64,000 nt of DNA from Brachionus rotundiformis (GCA_016802295.1 JAESIW010000138.1:4442307-4506306); one strand, 5' to 3'. Shown: positions 45,411-57,571, counted from the first letter of the stretch. The notes: generated by a model from the letters alone, not told the origin. Made by a program: numbers and translations.

Positions 45411-46261
45411 TTATAGCCTTTTTCTCCTTATTATTATTATTAATTGAAAGTAAAAATTAAAAAAAGAAAATAATAGATTGTCAAAAAATAAAAATAAAAA
45501 ATTTTTCATTTTGACAAAGTTGGCATTGGATACAGAACCACCAATTATTTCAAGGATATTTTTGGTACTTTTTCCCTGTTTAAACGAATCGATAACTATT
45601 TGCCGAACTTCATTGGATTTATGTTTTCCCATTTTTTCGATTATTTTCAAGTTTAAAGAATTTTTTTTGTTATATTTCAAAATGAATTTAATAAAAGAAA
45701 TTTTCTATTTTTTTAAAAATAAAGAGTGCAGCTATCGAGTATTGCATATTAAATTAAAGCACTTTCTCTCCGCCTCAAAATGATATATAGAAAGCTGGAA
45801 CTTCAAAAAAAAAACTAAAAATTTTATATAAATGTAAATTATCAGACAACCAAATGATTCTGTTCAAAAGCAAAGACTAATAAAGCAAAAAAATTCATTT
45901 TTTTCATATTTTTGGACAATTCTAGTATTTATTAGATTTTTATTTATATTTTTTTAACCGTTTATCACATTAAAGCGACCAACAGCTCATTTTAATCACC
46001 ATTAAATAAGGATTCAGAAAATATATAAAACATGTATATTTGAATAAAAAAATTTGGAGGATTATTTTGATCATTAGTAGTTGTCAAGAACGCTCACCAA
46101 TCAGGTAGATGTCTCATTTTTTGAAAAAAAAGACTTTCATATTTGAAAACAGGATAAAATTTTGAACAAGTGTGTAAAATGTTAGGAAATTTGAAAAAAT
46201 AGAACTCAATAAAATTTTTTTTTAATTCAAAAATCGGGCGGATTTTTTTGAACACCCGTTA
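45411..46261 (-). mobile_element. Tc1/mariner relic with N-terminal transposase fragment
   Basis: A minus-strand frame (45411..45680) contains MGKHKSNEVRQIVIDSFKQG followed by KSTKNILEIIGGSV, the usual opening of a Tc1-type transposase helix-turn-helix. The frame then runs into AT-rich noise; no DDE core is present. About 600 bp upstream (46260..46261), the sequence AACACCCGTTAA gives an end reading TTAACGGGTG inward from a TA. The LINE-free element at 62794 has the same end. The link between the terminus and the fragment is inferred. Confidence 0.5.
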
Positions 46262-46297
46262 ATTAAATAAATAAAGGCACTTTTTTAGTTTATTCTG

Positions 46298-47356
46298 TTA
46301 TTATATTTGCAAGTGATAAAGGTGTAATAAGCCCAAGTTTGTCTATCATTAATGACCCTTTTTAAACTTTAACTACTGAATATAAATAGAGGTGTTTATT
46401 CTAAAAAGGAATAAGTTTTAAAACTTAGTATTTCCATATTATTACAAGCTTATTAATAAACTTTTTTATCCAACGCATTCTAGTTTTTCACTTATCACTT
46501 ATCTCCTTTGAAGTTATTCTAAGATATTCCGGCAAAATCCCTAGACTAACACATATATTTGGAAATTATATATGTATCAAGAAATTTTGTATTTTTCTAC
46601 AATATAATTTACGCATATAATATTTTTTTAAAAAACAAAAACAATATTTTCTAGAACAAAAATACTGATTTTAGGGTCAAATATTTTTTTTTTAGTACAA
46701 TTAAATTAAATTATGTCAAATATGATCAACTTAGTAACTGTTTTATTTCTTTGACAGCTAAATTAATCTAATAGAAACAAATATTTATCTAAAAAAACTT
46801 TTTTTCAATAATTAATTAAAGACCTTCTAAAGCTGATTCCGACAAGATGAGTTTATTGTTGTTATACATAAAAGAAATTATTGAGCTAGACAATATTCAC
46901 TATATCCACAAGAAATCAACTTGCAGTTGCAAAGATTGGCTTAAGAATTAAAAATGTGATCATGTGATTGCAGTATGTTCTCGGCTGATGATCCGCCAGT
47001 ACAAGAGCCAATATCAAAAAAAATTCTTCTTGAAGAGACCCCAGTGGTTACTCCACAACTCCAAGTTAAAAATAAACGGGGTAGACCAGTTGGATCAAAC
47101 AAACAAATAAAAAAGTAAAAAAGTGAATATTATTTTTGTCGATATTTAATCATTTTTGCTCTAATTTGATATAAATTGTATTAATTTTCTTATTTATGTA
47201 CCTTTTTTATTATATTAGAAATAAAAAAATATATTCGTTCCTTAGTTCAGTAATTTTGTTTTTTAAATCAATATTAATAACATAACTGATAATTACATGC
47301 CTATAATTTAATATTATTTGGGCTTATTACACCTTTATCACTTGCAAATATAATAA
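46298..47356 (+). mobile_element. MULE-like relic between 39-bp perfect inverted repeats
   Basis: Bases 46298..46336 and 47318..47356 are exact inverse complements over 39 bp (core GCAAGTGATAAAGGTGTAAT). Near the right end, plus-strand frames give STCSCKDWLKN, a stop, then KCDHVIAVC, which is a SWIM zinc finger (CxC...CxH). They are followed in another frame by KNKRGRPVGSNKQIKK, the basic tail usual after SWIM in Mutator-like transposases. The rest of the interior is non-coding. No long target duplication was seen outside the repeats, so element limits are uncertain. Confidence 0.55.
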
Positions 47357-47476
47357 TATAAATATATATATTTGTGAAGAATAAAATTGAAATTAGATGT
47401 TGACTGACTAAAAATTTATTTTAAAAAATTTTACGACTAAAAAAGCCGACTAGTTGTAGAAAAAAATGCAAAAATA

Positions 47477-50400
47477 TTATGAAATAATGGAATGAACTTG
47501 ATCAATGACATATCTTGGCAGATAAACTTCTAAAATTTTTCTCTCCAAACCACTAAAATCTATAAAATCCTCCAAAAAATTCAATACTTTGGTATTATCT
47601 ACCGGGAGGTCGGTCAATCTTTGACTAGGACTGAGAGCTATTGCCGACCTGACATACTGTGACAAGATGGAAACAAACTGATTTCGGTAATCGGGATTAA
47701 ACTGTTTTAGTAGAGTAATTACACCTGTTATCATGCAGACCGAGTTGGTCAGTGCGACATTTATCATTGGAACATTAGCTGTTGACGTATTGACCGCTGT
47801 CGAGCTCCCTTTGAATATTGGGACTATTAAAATAAAGAAAATATATATAAACTGTCTGCATACCAATAGTTTAAAATTTACCAGTTAGTTTTACCACTGG
47901 AAGCTTGCTCAGCTGAGACAGAGCGAACATGCCCACAATAAATGATATGTGCTCGCACTCATTTGTTTTGATGTATATTTTTTTCAATGGCTCGCATAGA
48001 CCAACGCATTCTAAATACGGATTAAGCTCGTATACCAGCGGGTTTTCTTCGTCTGGATACGCGTTGTTCGGGTCTTCAAAATGAGCGTTTACTTGTGACA
48101 TCAAAGCTTGGTTAAACGCTTTTAAGGCATGGAGCAACTGTTTGGAATCAAATTTGGCTTCATTGTTCAATTGGTAGCATATTTTGATTCTAAGCAGTTG
48201 CATTTGACCAACTCGTAGAAATATGTCCAATAAAAATGTAAATAATTTTTGAAATCTGTTAAAAATTGAAGAATAAAACTTTATATTTAGACCTAAGGAA
48301 ATAATTAAGTCAAATTATTGATATAAGATATGTTGAAAAAAAACTTGAATTTGAGTCCAAAGGCTGCATTTGAGGCATACATGACTTGAACGATTCTTCA
48401 ATAGCCTTAGAATTCTGTTTTAAGTTATAGTAGATAATTTGTAGGTCCTTGGTAATCATGAAGGAAAATAATCTATCCAGACCATGTAGACCAAATGAGT
48501 TAAGACTTTGTTCCAATTTTTTGAAAAGTCTTAAATTGATAACCTCTTCTTTGGTCTTCAAGTCATACCAAGCGTTCTTTTTGCTCAAATAATAGGTCAT
48601 TTTTGGATCAGTCATCCTGAGTATTTCCCTGGCTAAACGCCCTATAAAATTAACACTAATATCATTCGGTGTCAAAGGTGGATACACTGGTATAGGTATA
48701 TTTTTTGATTGATAGATTGACTCGAATTCGAACACTTTTTTCTTGGTAAAATTGTTGCATTCTTGTTCAACATGAAAGTAGATTATTCTCGAGAACTCTT
48801 CTTGCCAAATTCTTAATCCATAAATGTTTACATAGTCCTGTATGTACTCAAATGAGCGCCTAAACCCGTCTATTTGTTCTGTAAGCTTTTCCAATTTGCT
48901 CATCAGTTCAAGACTATTTTTACCACCAAATTGTAATTGTGTGTGCAAAGCGAATGTTATTTGCTTGACCAGTTCTTTTCTTATGCCATCTTCCAGCAAT
49001 TGCTTGGAATCAATTGTAACACAACCCAGATTTGCAGACTTCATTTGAAGAATGCCTTAATTAAAAATAATAAGCTTTTTTTTATCATTTTTATATAAGG
49101 CTGTAAAGTCTAAGTAAAAGATATTATTGATTAATAATTCAATTTGGATCACACTCGTTCAATAAACTAAAAAAATGTCATTTTGATAAATTTGTTTAGT
49201 GATTCCAAAAAATATTATTTTGATATTATTAATATTTACCGTAATGCCTTGACCCTTAATGCGGCATTTATCTTCAGAATTCTGGATTTTAATGCATGCA
49301 TTTAACCCACTTTTTTTTCCAGATACGCTGCGACTAAAAATGCTGCAGTTAATGTCAAAATTTTGGTATAAATGCCGCATTAAATATGTAAAAGATAATA
49401 AAAATTTTTCATTATTAATTTTTATTTTTATTATTTTTTAATTTTTATCATTTTTTACATATTTTTTACTTATTTAATGCAGCATTTATACCAAAATTTT
49501 GACATTAACTGCAGCATTTTTAGTCGCAGCGTATCTGGAAAAAAAAGTGGGTTAAATGCAGCATTAAAATTCAGATTTCTTGTTTAAAGTGCAATGCATT
49601 AGGGGGCAAGGCATTACGGTAATTAAATAATTATATTAATAAGCTACGGCAAGCAAGCTTGTTGAAGGAAGTCGCCTATGGTAGAACATTAGGCTATACA
49701 AGGAAATTTACACAAATAGAAGAACAAAGCAGTTAAGTCAAGACGATGATTTAAAATTTTAAAAATTTTGATTTAAGTCAAGTTTATGTCTTTACTTTTT
49801 TAAAAAATTCCAAAAAAACTTTATTAATACTTTGTTTTTATGAAAATTCAAATCTAAAGACAAAGGTTTTTTAAATTTCAAAAAAATTTGGTCATTTATT
49901 TGCAAATTATAAGTAATTTCCTTGACTTTATCTCAACTTTGACTTGAAAAAAAAAATAATTTTAACTCAAGTCATAGAAAGGAATGAATTAAGGAAGAAA
50001 GGAATTAGAAGGGACTGAGAGGGTTATATATTAAAAATTATTTAAGTTAATTAAAATTGTTATGTGGTAAAAATTTGTATCAGATCATGAAGGTATCGTA
50101 CTGATTCTTGAATTGAATTCTTGGTCAATCTAAAGAATAAATATAGACCGTCCTTAGATCTTACTTCAGGTAATTCTGAGAAAATTTTAAATACTTTTAA
50201 ACTTTAAGATAATTTTGAGAGTAACGTGACCCTGCAGGAGAGTACCTCAGAATACTTTGAAAAGAGAGGTGTTCGTCAAGGAGATGTTTTCTGTCCATTG
50301 CTGCTCCTGAACCTAATCGACTTGGCAACTAGAAAAACTAACCCCACTGAAGACAGCAAACTGGCATATATTGGGGAATGCCTCTGGGTCGGATGGAAAA

Positions 50401-53400
50401 TCTAGAAGACCTTGATTTTGCAGATGATGTTATTTTAATATCACAAATGCAGAGCCATATGAAGGAAAAAACCCAAGCTGAAATACAACAGTAAACATTT
50501 TGGCTTGGAAATAAACACCAGAAAGACAGAAGCCGTTTGCATTAACTATGAACTCAATGCACAAATTTCTATTGGAGGCTAAAACCTTAAATGCGTTGAG
50601 AGCTCTACATATCTTGGAAGCCTACTGTATTTCCTCAAATATAAATAACCATAAATAGAAGAAACTTGATTGTATTTAAAAATTATCCTTTATTTGAATC
50701 ATTTATTTACAAAAAATACTTTTTATCTAAAAGAAAATTCATGAATAATGTCTAGTGTAAAAAAATTCTTTTTTTTTTTGCTTCTTAAGGAAAAGAAAAA
50801 AAGTCAAATGTTTTCGTTTATATTGCTAACTTTTTTGAGATGGAATATTTTCGAATTGAAGAAATCTTTTGTTGACCAAACTTCCTTATATTTGATGAAA
50901 TACCGTAATTAGCAAGAATGGATGCTCTCAAAAAGACATCCGAAGCAGATTTATGAAGGCCGGAATTGACCATTCTTCATATTAAAGATTCAAATAAAGG
51001 AATATGTTGAAATCATCATTCCTTCGACTGATGACTAAATTACATCTTTATAGTAGCCTTGTTAAATCTGTATTGCTATATGGATCTGAATATTGGACAA
51101 TGACTGACAATGATGTTCAAAAATCGAAGTATAAAAGACCACTTAAGTGGCTTGGTCATGTATTGAGAGTGCCAACAGACAGAATACCTATGTTGCATTA
51201 ATTTGGACTGCTCAAAGATAGAGAAGTGCTGGAATACCGAAGATGACCAAGAGGAGAACAGTTATAAAGGACAAGTAGGAATTTAATAAATTGTCACTAG
51301 AGACAGGGTAGAACGGAGGGAATATATGGAGAACAGAGTAGAAGACAAGAGAAGAAGAAATAAAAGAAATTAATTTTTTTTCCACAATTTCAAAAATTTA
51401 CCTTGAGTATACAACGAAATTGAATAGGTCAATTTACTTATTTCGTATCTGTAATCCAATTGAGAGTAGTCCTTTAGTTTATCTTTATCAAGAAGAGTTG
51501 GTACCTCTTTGAGCTTGTTTGTTTGAATGGAAATTATTTTAGCCAGCAAGTTGAACATAGAAATTGGTATAATTTGAAGAACTTTGCGTACATAGGACAC
51601 TAGCTCCAGAGAATAGTACTGGGTTACGCTTCCAAAGTCGGAGCTGTTTGCTTGGGTGATTCGAAGAAGAGGAAGGTCAAGTGCAAGACCGAGCTTCAAA
51701 AAAGTCGCCCTTAGCTTAATCACAAGATTGGGCTTATTCTTTATCAAATTTTGCATTTCGTTTGTGAAGTTGTCAATCAGGTCCAAAGCATATGACAAAT
51801 CAGATATTATTTGCATTTGAACTAAAGCATCCTCTTTAATATTTGATGTATTTATCATTTGTAGCAAAAAATTTGCTGTATCTTGAATAAATTGCTTTAC
51901 TTGTAAATTTTTATCAATCTCATGAAAATTTAGAACTTCCTGAATAGCGTTTACAATTTGGGTTATGTCTCTACCAGTGCTGGTTGCACCAGAGGCCTCG
52001 TAGTTCAAAGCTTCTATTTTGTTCGAAATCATCAAGAACCATTTTTGTAAATTTTCATTTTTGGCAATGCGTGTGAGTGGTTTTTGGCCAGAAAATACCT
52101 CGGAAAGTTCCTCTGTGCGTTCTTTGGCTTCTTTTTTCAAAGACTCCCATTGACTTTGTTTGCATTCAATCATCGATTTGTAACAATTTCTGACATTAAA
52201 CTCCAATTGTGACAAATTGAGCAATAGATTTAAAATTTTCATAGGTTCATATTGAAAGTCTTTCAATACTTGGTCTCTGATTAGTTTTAGTTTTTTGTTC
52301 GCTTCGGCAGATGGACTCAGTGAGCTCGTGTGCAAAATCGACCATCTCAGAGTGACATTTGATTTTCGAAGTAAATTGAGAACTTTGTTTAAGCTGGTCA
52401 ATAGATAATCCTGGGTTAAAAAGCCTTCATTTAAATTGTCATTCACTTCTTTTATGCACTCATTTATTTTATTGGCATGGTAGATGGACTGTTGCCTGAT
52501 GTTAGCTGTGTTAAGAGTGTTGACCAAAGCATTTCGAGCTGCTTTATAGGACTCCCATGATTCTGCTAGATTAATTTGAATACTTCCCATGTAAATGCTT
52601 AGCATCCAATTGTCCGGAAAAAACTTGTCCACAATTTCTCTCATCACCGCTTGTTCGTTGTTCAAAATGTCAGCTCTGAAAAAAAGCAAAATGTACAACA
52701 TGGCAGCTTGGTTAGACAGAGCATGACTTCGGTGTTCGGGCAATGGAAATGCATTCATCTGGTTGTATAAATCATCGGTCCGTAGACGACCGATTATTTG
52801 ACTCAGTATATTTGGGTTTATTTTGATGCGGGAAAAGTATGATTCTGGATAGTTTTGAGGCTTTGGTTTGCTTCTAGAGAAGCCTGTGCTTCTAAGTAGT
52901 TTGCACACATCGTCTATATTTGATTCCATATAGGACTTTTGATTGCTGTACCTCACATACGCAATCAATAGTTTTTCCCTTATACTTCCCTCAAATTTCA
53001 TGTCGCTAATCAGCAGCATCAAGCCATACAAGTAAACCGATTCGGCTAGAAGCTGTTTGCCATCTTGGTTAAACAAAACAGTGTCCACATTTTGCTGAAT
53101 GTAGATACCTTCTTCCAGGTCCTCCAAAAACCTATTCAAATCGGTGACATATTTGTGAATGCTCTCAAAAGCTAAGTAAAATCTTGTCAAAATTTCCAAA
53201 TGATTGACTTTAAATTCGTCATCTAGAGTTTGAAGTTCTGGCTTGGACTGGATTAATGTATCATAGTAGACTTGATTAGATAGATAGTTAAAATCAAAAA
53301 TGATGTCCGAGTATTTATTGTTGGCCGTTTGGCGGAAAGATTTGGGAATGTAATCACTTAGACGGAACAATTCGGCAATAATTGCATTTCCTCTTGCAAC

Positions 53401-53457
53401 CAGCCGCAGCAAAGCTTGACCACATACATTATTTTCAGCTAAAAATTCAGCTGCCAT
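47477..53457 (-). CDS. WASHC5: Strumpellin, WASH complex subunit 5
   Basis: Strumpellin is a scaffold subunit of the endosomal WASH complex, which activates Arp2/3 to form actin patches for retromer-dependent sorting. Four minus-strand exons (51402..53457, 48345..49055, 47882..48292, 47477..47823) with introns of 2346, 52 and 58 bp give 1174 residues; human has 1159. Matches run end to end: FLAENNVCGQALLRLVARGN, FRLSDYIPKSFR, EDGKQLLAES-type text, DDVCKLLRSTGFS, KQLLEDGIRKELVKQ, FRRSFEYIQDYVNIYGLRIW, VEQECNNF, NFIGRLAREILRMTDPKM, LRVGQMQLLR and ITLLKQFNPDYR. All splice phases agree. The second intron donor is weak (A|GTTTTT), but the join restores NSSLNIKFYSSIFNRFQK, which aligns with the family. 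The first intron is filled with transposons. Confidence 0.96.
49237..49621. mobile_element. 385-bp foldback (hairpin) MITE
   Basis: The two halves are inverse complements along most of their length. Outer ends read TACCGTAATGCCTTG on each strand. The inner arms share a long identical block (TTTAACCCACTTTTTTTTCC, AGATACGCTGCGACTAAAAA and TGCTGCAGTTAATGTCAAAA), followed by a short AT-rich loop near 49400..49450. The ends include TA, as expected for a Tc1/mariner-type target. A cruciform or long hairpin RNA would form from it. Confidence 0.8.
50225..51350 (+). mobile_element. LINE relic of a second type, split by a MITE
   Basis: Plus-strand frames give KRGVRQGDVFCPLL, then LEDLDFADDVILISQMQSHM and EINTRKTEAVCI. 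Next come SSTYLGSL, and after a 283-bp interruption, ISKNGCSQKDIRSRFMKA, LVKSVLLYGSEYWTMTDND and LKWLGHVLRVPTDRIP. These are the order and motifs of endonuclease-reverse transcriptase LINEs with FADD rather than YADD. Stops and shifts show it is dead. It lies antisense in the WASHC5 intron. Confidence 0.75.
50625..50905. mobile_element. 281-bp TA-flanked MITE inside the LINE relic
   Basis: Ends are CTGTATTTCCTCAAATATAA (left) and, read inward from the right, CGGTATTTCATCAAATATAA: 18 of 20 match. TA is present at 50623..50624 and 50906..50907. Removing the element and one TA joins GGAAGCC-TA-ATTAGC and restores GSLISKNG in frame, the sequence expected at this point of the LINE. Insertion by a Tc1/mariner-type mechanism is therefore well supported. 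Confidence 0.85.
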
Positions 53458-54107
53458 TTCTAAATTAAATCGATTCTTTTTTTATAATTCATTACAGAAA
53501 ATAAATTGATAGTTTTTAACGCATTAAAATTTTTTTTTAGTTTCCTTTTATTTTATTTAAAAATATTATAAATTTAAAAAATCAACTAAATTCATATTTT
53601 TAACAATATAAATATTAATAATATCAAAATAATATTGTAACAATAAATTTTTTTATTTAATTTCATGATTACAATTATTTGATGTCAACTTGTCCATATT
53701 ATCAACTTCTTAGCTAAAATTTAGGGAATTAAATTTTCTATTTTCGTTCTTAACCAAATGTTTATATTTTATTTGTTTTGAATTAGAACTAAGATATAAC
53801 TAGAATCTTAATTTTTTTCTTAATTAATTAAAAGATAAATGATATGAAACCTTAAATAATTGGCATCAACAGATTTTTTTTTATATAAATTTATAAAAAA
53901 AGTGATTTTTCAATTAATCTAAGTTTTTTCGAGTACTCATTATTGTAAAGTAATTAATCTGAATATTTCGCTTTTTCAAATTATTAAATAATCTACTAAA
54001 AGTATTTAATTTTGACTAGTCTAATAGCCATTTAAATTTTAATAAAAAAAAAATAATGGCTCACTAAAAATAAATGATATAATTTTTTATTAAAAAAAAA
54101 TTTCTAA
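53458..54107. other. Spacer between WASHC5 and NFU1
   Basis: 650 bp of AT-rich DNA between two genes on the same strand. It must contain the WASHC5 promoter and the NFU1 3' end. No repeat or gene was recognised. Confidence 0.5.
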
Positions 54108-55063
54108 TTATTCTGATCGCTTGTCCATGTCGTTTTTATGTTCAATTTTTTTTTCCATCTCCTGGAACTCTTTATCAGCTATTTCATCAACCTCAGTTTT
54201 GGCCTCTTCAACGCCCTGTATTTCGGGTATGTAGAATTGTAGCATGTTTTGAATACCAGATTTTAAAGTGACAACCGAGCTTGGGCAGCTTGTGCAGGAT
54301 CCTTGAAGCTTAAGTTTTACAATGCCATTTTCATAGCCCTATTTTACAATTATTTTAATTCATGGTTCAATCTCAATATCCAAGCTTTTACTTACAACAT
54401 AAACTACGTCACCACCATCCTCTTGGACAGTAGGTCTAATTCGAGTATCCAACAATTCTTTTATTAGTTCAACTGTTTGGCGATCCTCTTCGCTCAAACT
54501 TTCATCAGTTGGCATATGATCAGATTCTGTTTGACCTTCTTCATTGACCATTTTATCTAGTTCTTCATTTATTATTGGAAGATTCATGGCAAAGTGATCC
54601 ATTATTACTGCAAAAATCTCCGGTCTAAGCGTTTTCCAGTCTGTATCGTCATCCTCTTTTGTTACAGTGATAAAATCAGATCCTAACATGATACTTTTGA
54701 CTCCTTCAATTCGAAATAATTCCCTTTAAAAGTAAAGGAAAGTTAAAACACTGTTCCATATTACAAATACCTCGCTAATACCTTGCCAAAGGAGATACTT
54801 TGGCCGCATCTCGAGTCGCGAAATTTCGTGTCTTTCCCTCATCAAGAACTTTCTCATTTGGTAAAAATTTAAGACTGTTTGGGTTCGGAGTATCTTGTGT
54901 TTGAATAAAAGCGTTTCTTACTTAATAAAAATTATGATAAAAATAACCAATTTAGTTAAGAGATAATGAACTCACATGATTGAAATTGAAAATTTTTTAA
55001 ACTGCTTTGATTTTTAAGTATTTGTTGGGTCACTCTTGAACCCAAAGAAAATAAACGGTTCAT
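54108..55063 (-). CDS. NFU1: NFU1 mitochondrial iron-sulfur cluster scaffold
   Basis: NFU1 passes 4Fe-4S clusters to mitochondrial enzymes such as lipoyl synthase. Four minus-strand exons (54976..55063, 54782..54920, 54396..54723, 54108..54338) with introns of 55, 58 and 57 bp give 261 residues; human has 254. The N-terminus MNRLFSLGSRVTQQILKNQS is Arg/Ser/Gln-rich without acids and fits a mitochondrial presequence. The Nfu N domain has FIQTQDTPNPNSLKFLP, SPLARELFRIEGVKS and DFITVTKE. The NifU-like domain has IKELLDTRIRPTVQEDGGDV and the cluster-binding GSCTSCPSS (CxxC). A lysine/glutamate-rich tail ends the protein. An acidic linker (DHMPTDESLSEED) is longer than in human. Splice phases are all consistent. 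Confidence 0.96.
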
Positions 55064-56095
55064 TTTTTAGATTAATAAAAAGATAAATTTTAAATAATAT
55101 ATTATATATTTATATAAAATTATTTATTTTATAAATACATGCAATTTTACATTATTTAAATTTTGTAGGCAATGAATGCATAAAAAATGCAAGCATAAGG
55201 TTTTTTTGCTATCACGTGATTTTTTATTTTGATTAATAGATTTTTAAATAAAATTTAAAAAAAATTTAAGTTTTAAAATTAATTTTGGTCGTTAAACATA
55301 GAAATATTCTTATTTATGATAATTGAATAATTTTCATGTCATTGGAACAATATTACCAAACTCCGTTTTTATAACTTATTAATCAAATTTTTATTTTAAG
55401 AAGTATTTTAGGATTTTAGCGTAAAATTTAAGTTTTTTGGTAAATTAAATCGATTAACATTTAATTAATTTTAAATTTTTATCTAAATTTGATTTTAATT
55501 CTACAATAAACTCAACAATATTCATAAATCTTGGAAAAACAAATTTCCAAAAAAATTATCAGATTTAGAACTTAGCTAATGAGCGTTCACAATTCAAATG
55601 ACACTAAGGCTTGATAGTTTATATCATACATCATCACATTTTCAATTATTGTTGGTAAAAAATTGGATATTTTAATTCTATCAAAAGTGAGTGTGAAAAA
55701 GATTTTTAAGATTTACTTTTTTTCTTTAAATCAATAATTATAGTCTAAAGGAAGACAAAATGAATAATGAAAAAAGTTTAAGATTTATTTTTTAGTTTAA
55801 ATAATGCTCTATGAATATTTATTTTATTTATTATTTATTAAATAAATAAAATATATGTTTACAATATAAAGGTTGGATTTGTTTGGACTGTCGCGGTTAT
55901 CTCGAATTAAAAATCTGGAATTGTTTCTTCGAGATGATATTTATTCTTTAATCAGCTTTTCTAATGAGTAGTATACGGGTATAAGTAAAATTTGACAATG
56001 TAACTCAAGGTTAAATTTAATTAAGATTTTATTTAACAAAAAATGGGTCTAAGTTTTGGCACATTTTATAAATCACTGATAAGATCAATCATATA
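55064..56095. other. AT-rich intergenic DNA
   Basis: No gene or recognised repeat upstream of NFU1 until the LINE debris that starts near 56100. Confidence 0.5.
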
Positions 56096-56395
56096 TTATC
56101 CTTTCCTTTGAATTCATTATCAGAAACAAATATTAAAAAAATTATTCAAAACAGGTTATTCAAAACTCTGCCGTTAGGTTTATTCTTAAACTAAAATTTG
56201 GTACTCCTTCCAAGGCTTTAAATAAACTTAAATTAATAACCGTCTCGAAGCGACTTTTTGAATTGAGTGAGAGATATGTTAGGGCTGGTTTAAGTAGTTC
56301 TGTTCCATTAGTTGTCAACGTTGAAGAATATAAAGAAGGTTTCGAGCCAAGATAACTCGAATACCAGACTTCACTGTGTAATTGCTATGTTACAA
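56096..56395 (+). mobile_element. Jockey-like LINE relic, RT C-terminal end
   Basis: A frame reads KFGTPSKALNKLKLITVSKR followed by LFELSERYVRAGLSSSVPLV and VNVEEYKEGFEPR before a stop. This is the type of sequence found after the thumb region at the end of jockey-like ORF2. It sits upstream of, not after, the RT core described next, so it belongs to a separate copy or a rearranged one. Confidence 0.55.
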
Positions 56396-56399
56396 TCAA

Positions 56400-57571
56400 T
56401 TATCTAAAATATGTATCCTAACTATAACTCTTTAATAAATCGTTTTTTAACACTCCTAAACGCCTCTATAAAAATTGGTCATATTCCTCAGGAACTTAAA
56501 GTCTCTAAGGTCAACATGATCCCATAAAAAGATTAACATCCAGATGATATAAATTTTATACAGACCAATCTCACTTCACTTATCAGTTGCATTTTTAAAC
56601 TATCTGAGAAAATTGTCAACAACAAACTTCAAATCTGTATTGAAACAAATAAAATTCTTCCTCCGTGGCAATCTGGTTTTTGTAAGCACATGAGCATCCA
56701 AGACCATATATTTCTTCTAACTAAATCAATAATCGTTGGCTTTAGCAAAAATATATATACTGGTAAAGTCTTCTTTGACCTCAAAAAAGCGTTTGATATG
56801 GCATCTCAACAAGGAATTCTACACTACCTTCAGAAACAGTGGATCGAACAATTCATTCGAAATAAAAAATTCAAAGTTTGTTCAAACAACACTTCGTCAA
56901 AAAAATTCCCCATAACAAACGGAGTACCCCAAGGTAGCTGCTTATCACCAACTCTTTTTTCACTCTTTTTTAGTGACATATCTAAAATGATCCATAAGAA
57001 TGTTAAAGTTGCGCATTTTGGAGACGATTTGTGTATCTGGTTGACAAACAAATCACCAAAAATGATTGAAGCAATGTATGGGGCCTACAAATAAACATTA
57101 ACAAGACATTTCATACTGTTTTCACTACAGCAGGCTATCGTAAAAACTATCAGTTCAAATATAAACTCAAGCTTTTTCTCGACCAGCATCCAATTTTACT
57201 AATTTTTTGGGTATAAAATTCAGCCCCAAACTCAGCTTCAAAAACCTTTTTGAAAGTATTAGCTCAAGAACCGAATCTAAAATCAATTTCCTTCCCAGAA
57301 TAGAAGGCCTAAAACTCAAAAATTCCTTGGCTCTATGCAGAATTATTTTCAAAAACTTTATCCGTCAATCTTTGATTATCAAGACATATCAAATTCTTTC
57401 TAATCAAAACAAAAATCACTTGCATGCATAACCAGCACAAATTGGACTTGATAGAAACCCGTTCTAAAGTTCTGATCAATAAATTTTTCATCAAAAAAAC
57501 AAACCATCAACAATTTAGATATGACCTGAGGTTCTCCTCAAAAATATTTAGAAATAAATAAATAAATAAAA
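56400..57571 (+). mobile_element. Jockey-like LINE relic with RT core and AAAT tail
   Basis: Broken frames contain IGHIPQELKVSKVNMIP, WQSGFCKHMSIQDHIFLLTK, VFFDLKKAFDMA, NGVPQGSCLSPTLFSLFFSD, AHFGDDLCIW (FADD replaced by FGDD) and LGIKFSPKLSFKNLFESIS. Several stops are present. The relic ends in a short (AAAT)n run at about 57553..57571, as LINE 3' ends often do. The first catalytic Asp is kept, but the second motif reads GDD, and the endonuclease is missing. Confidence 0.75.

Larger units (their letters stand above)
49056..51401 (-). other. Transposon-filled first intron of WASHC5
   Basis: It starts GTAAAT after CAAG and ends TTAAG before GCATTCTTC, giving YTQ-GILQMK across the junction. 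It contains the hairpin element at 49237..49621, a LINE relic at 50225..51350 and a MITE inside that LINE. Confidence 0.9.
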
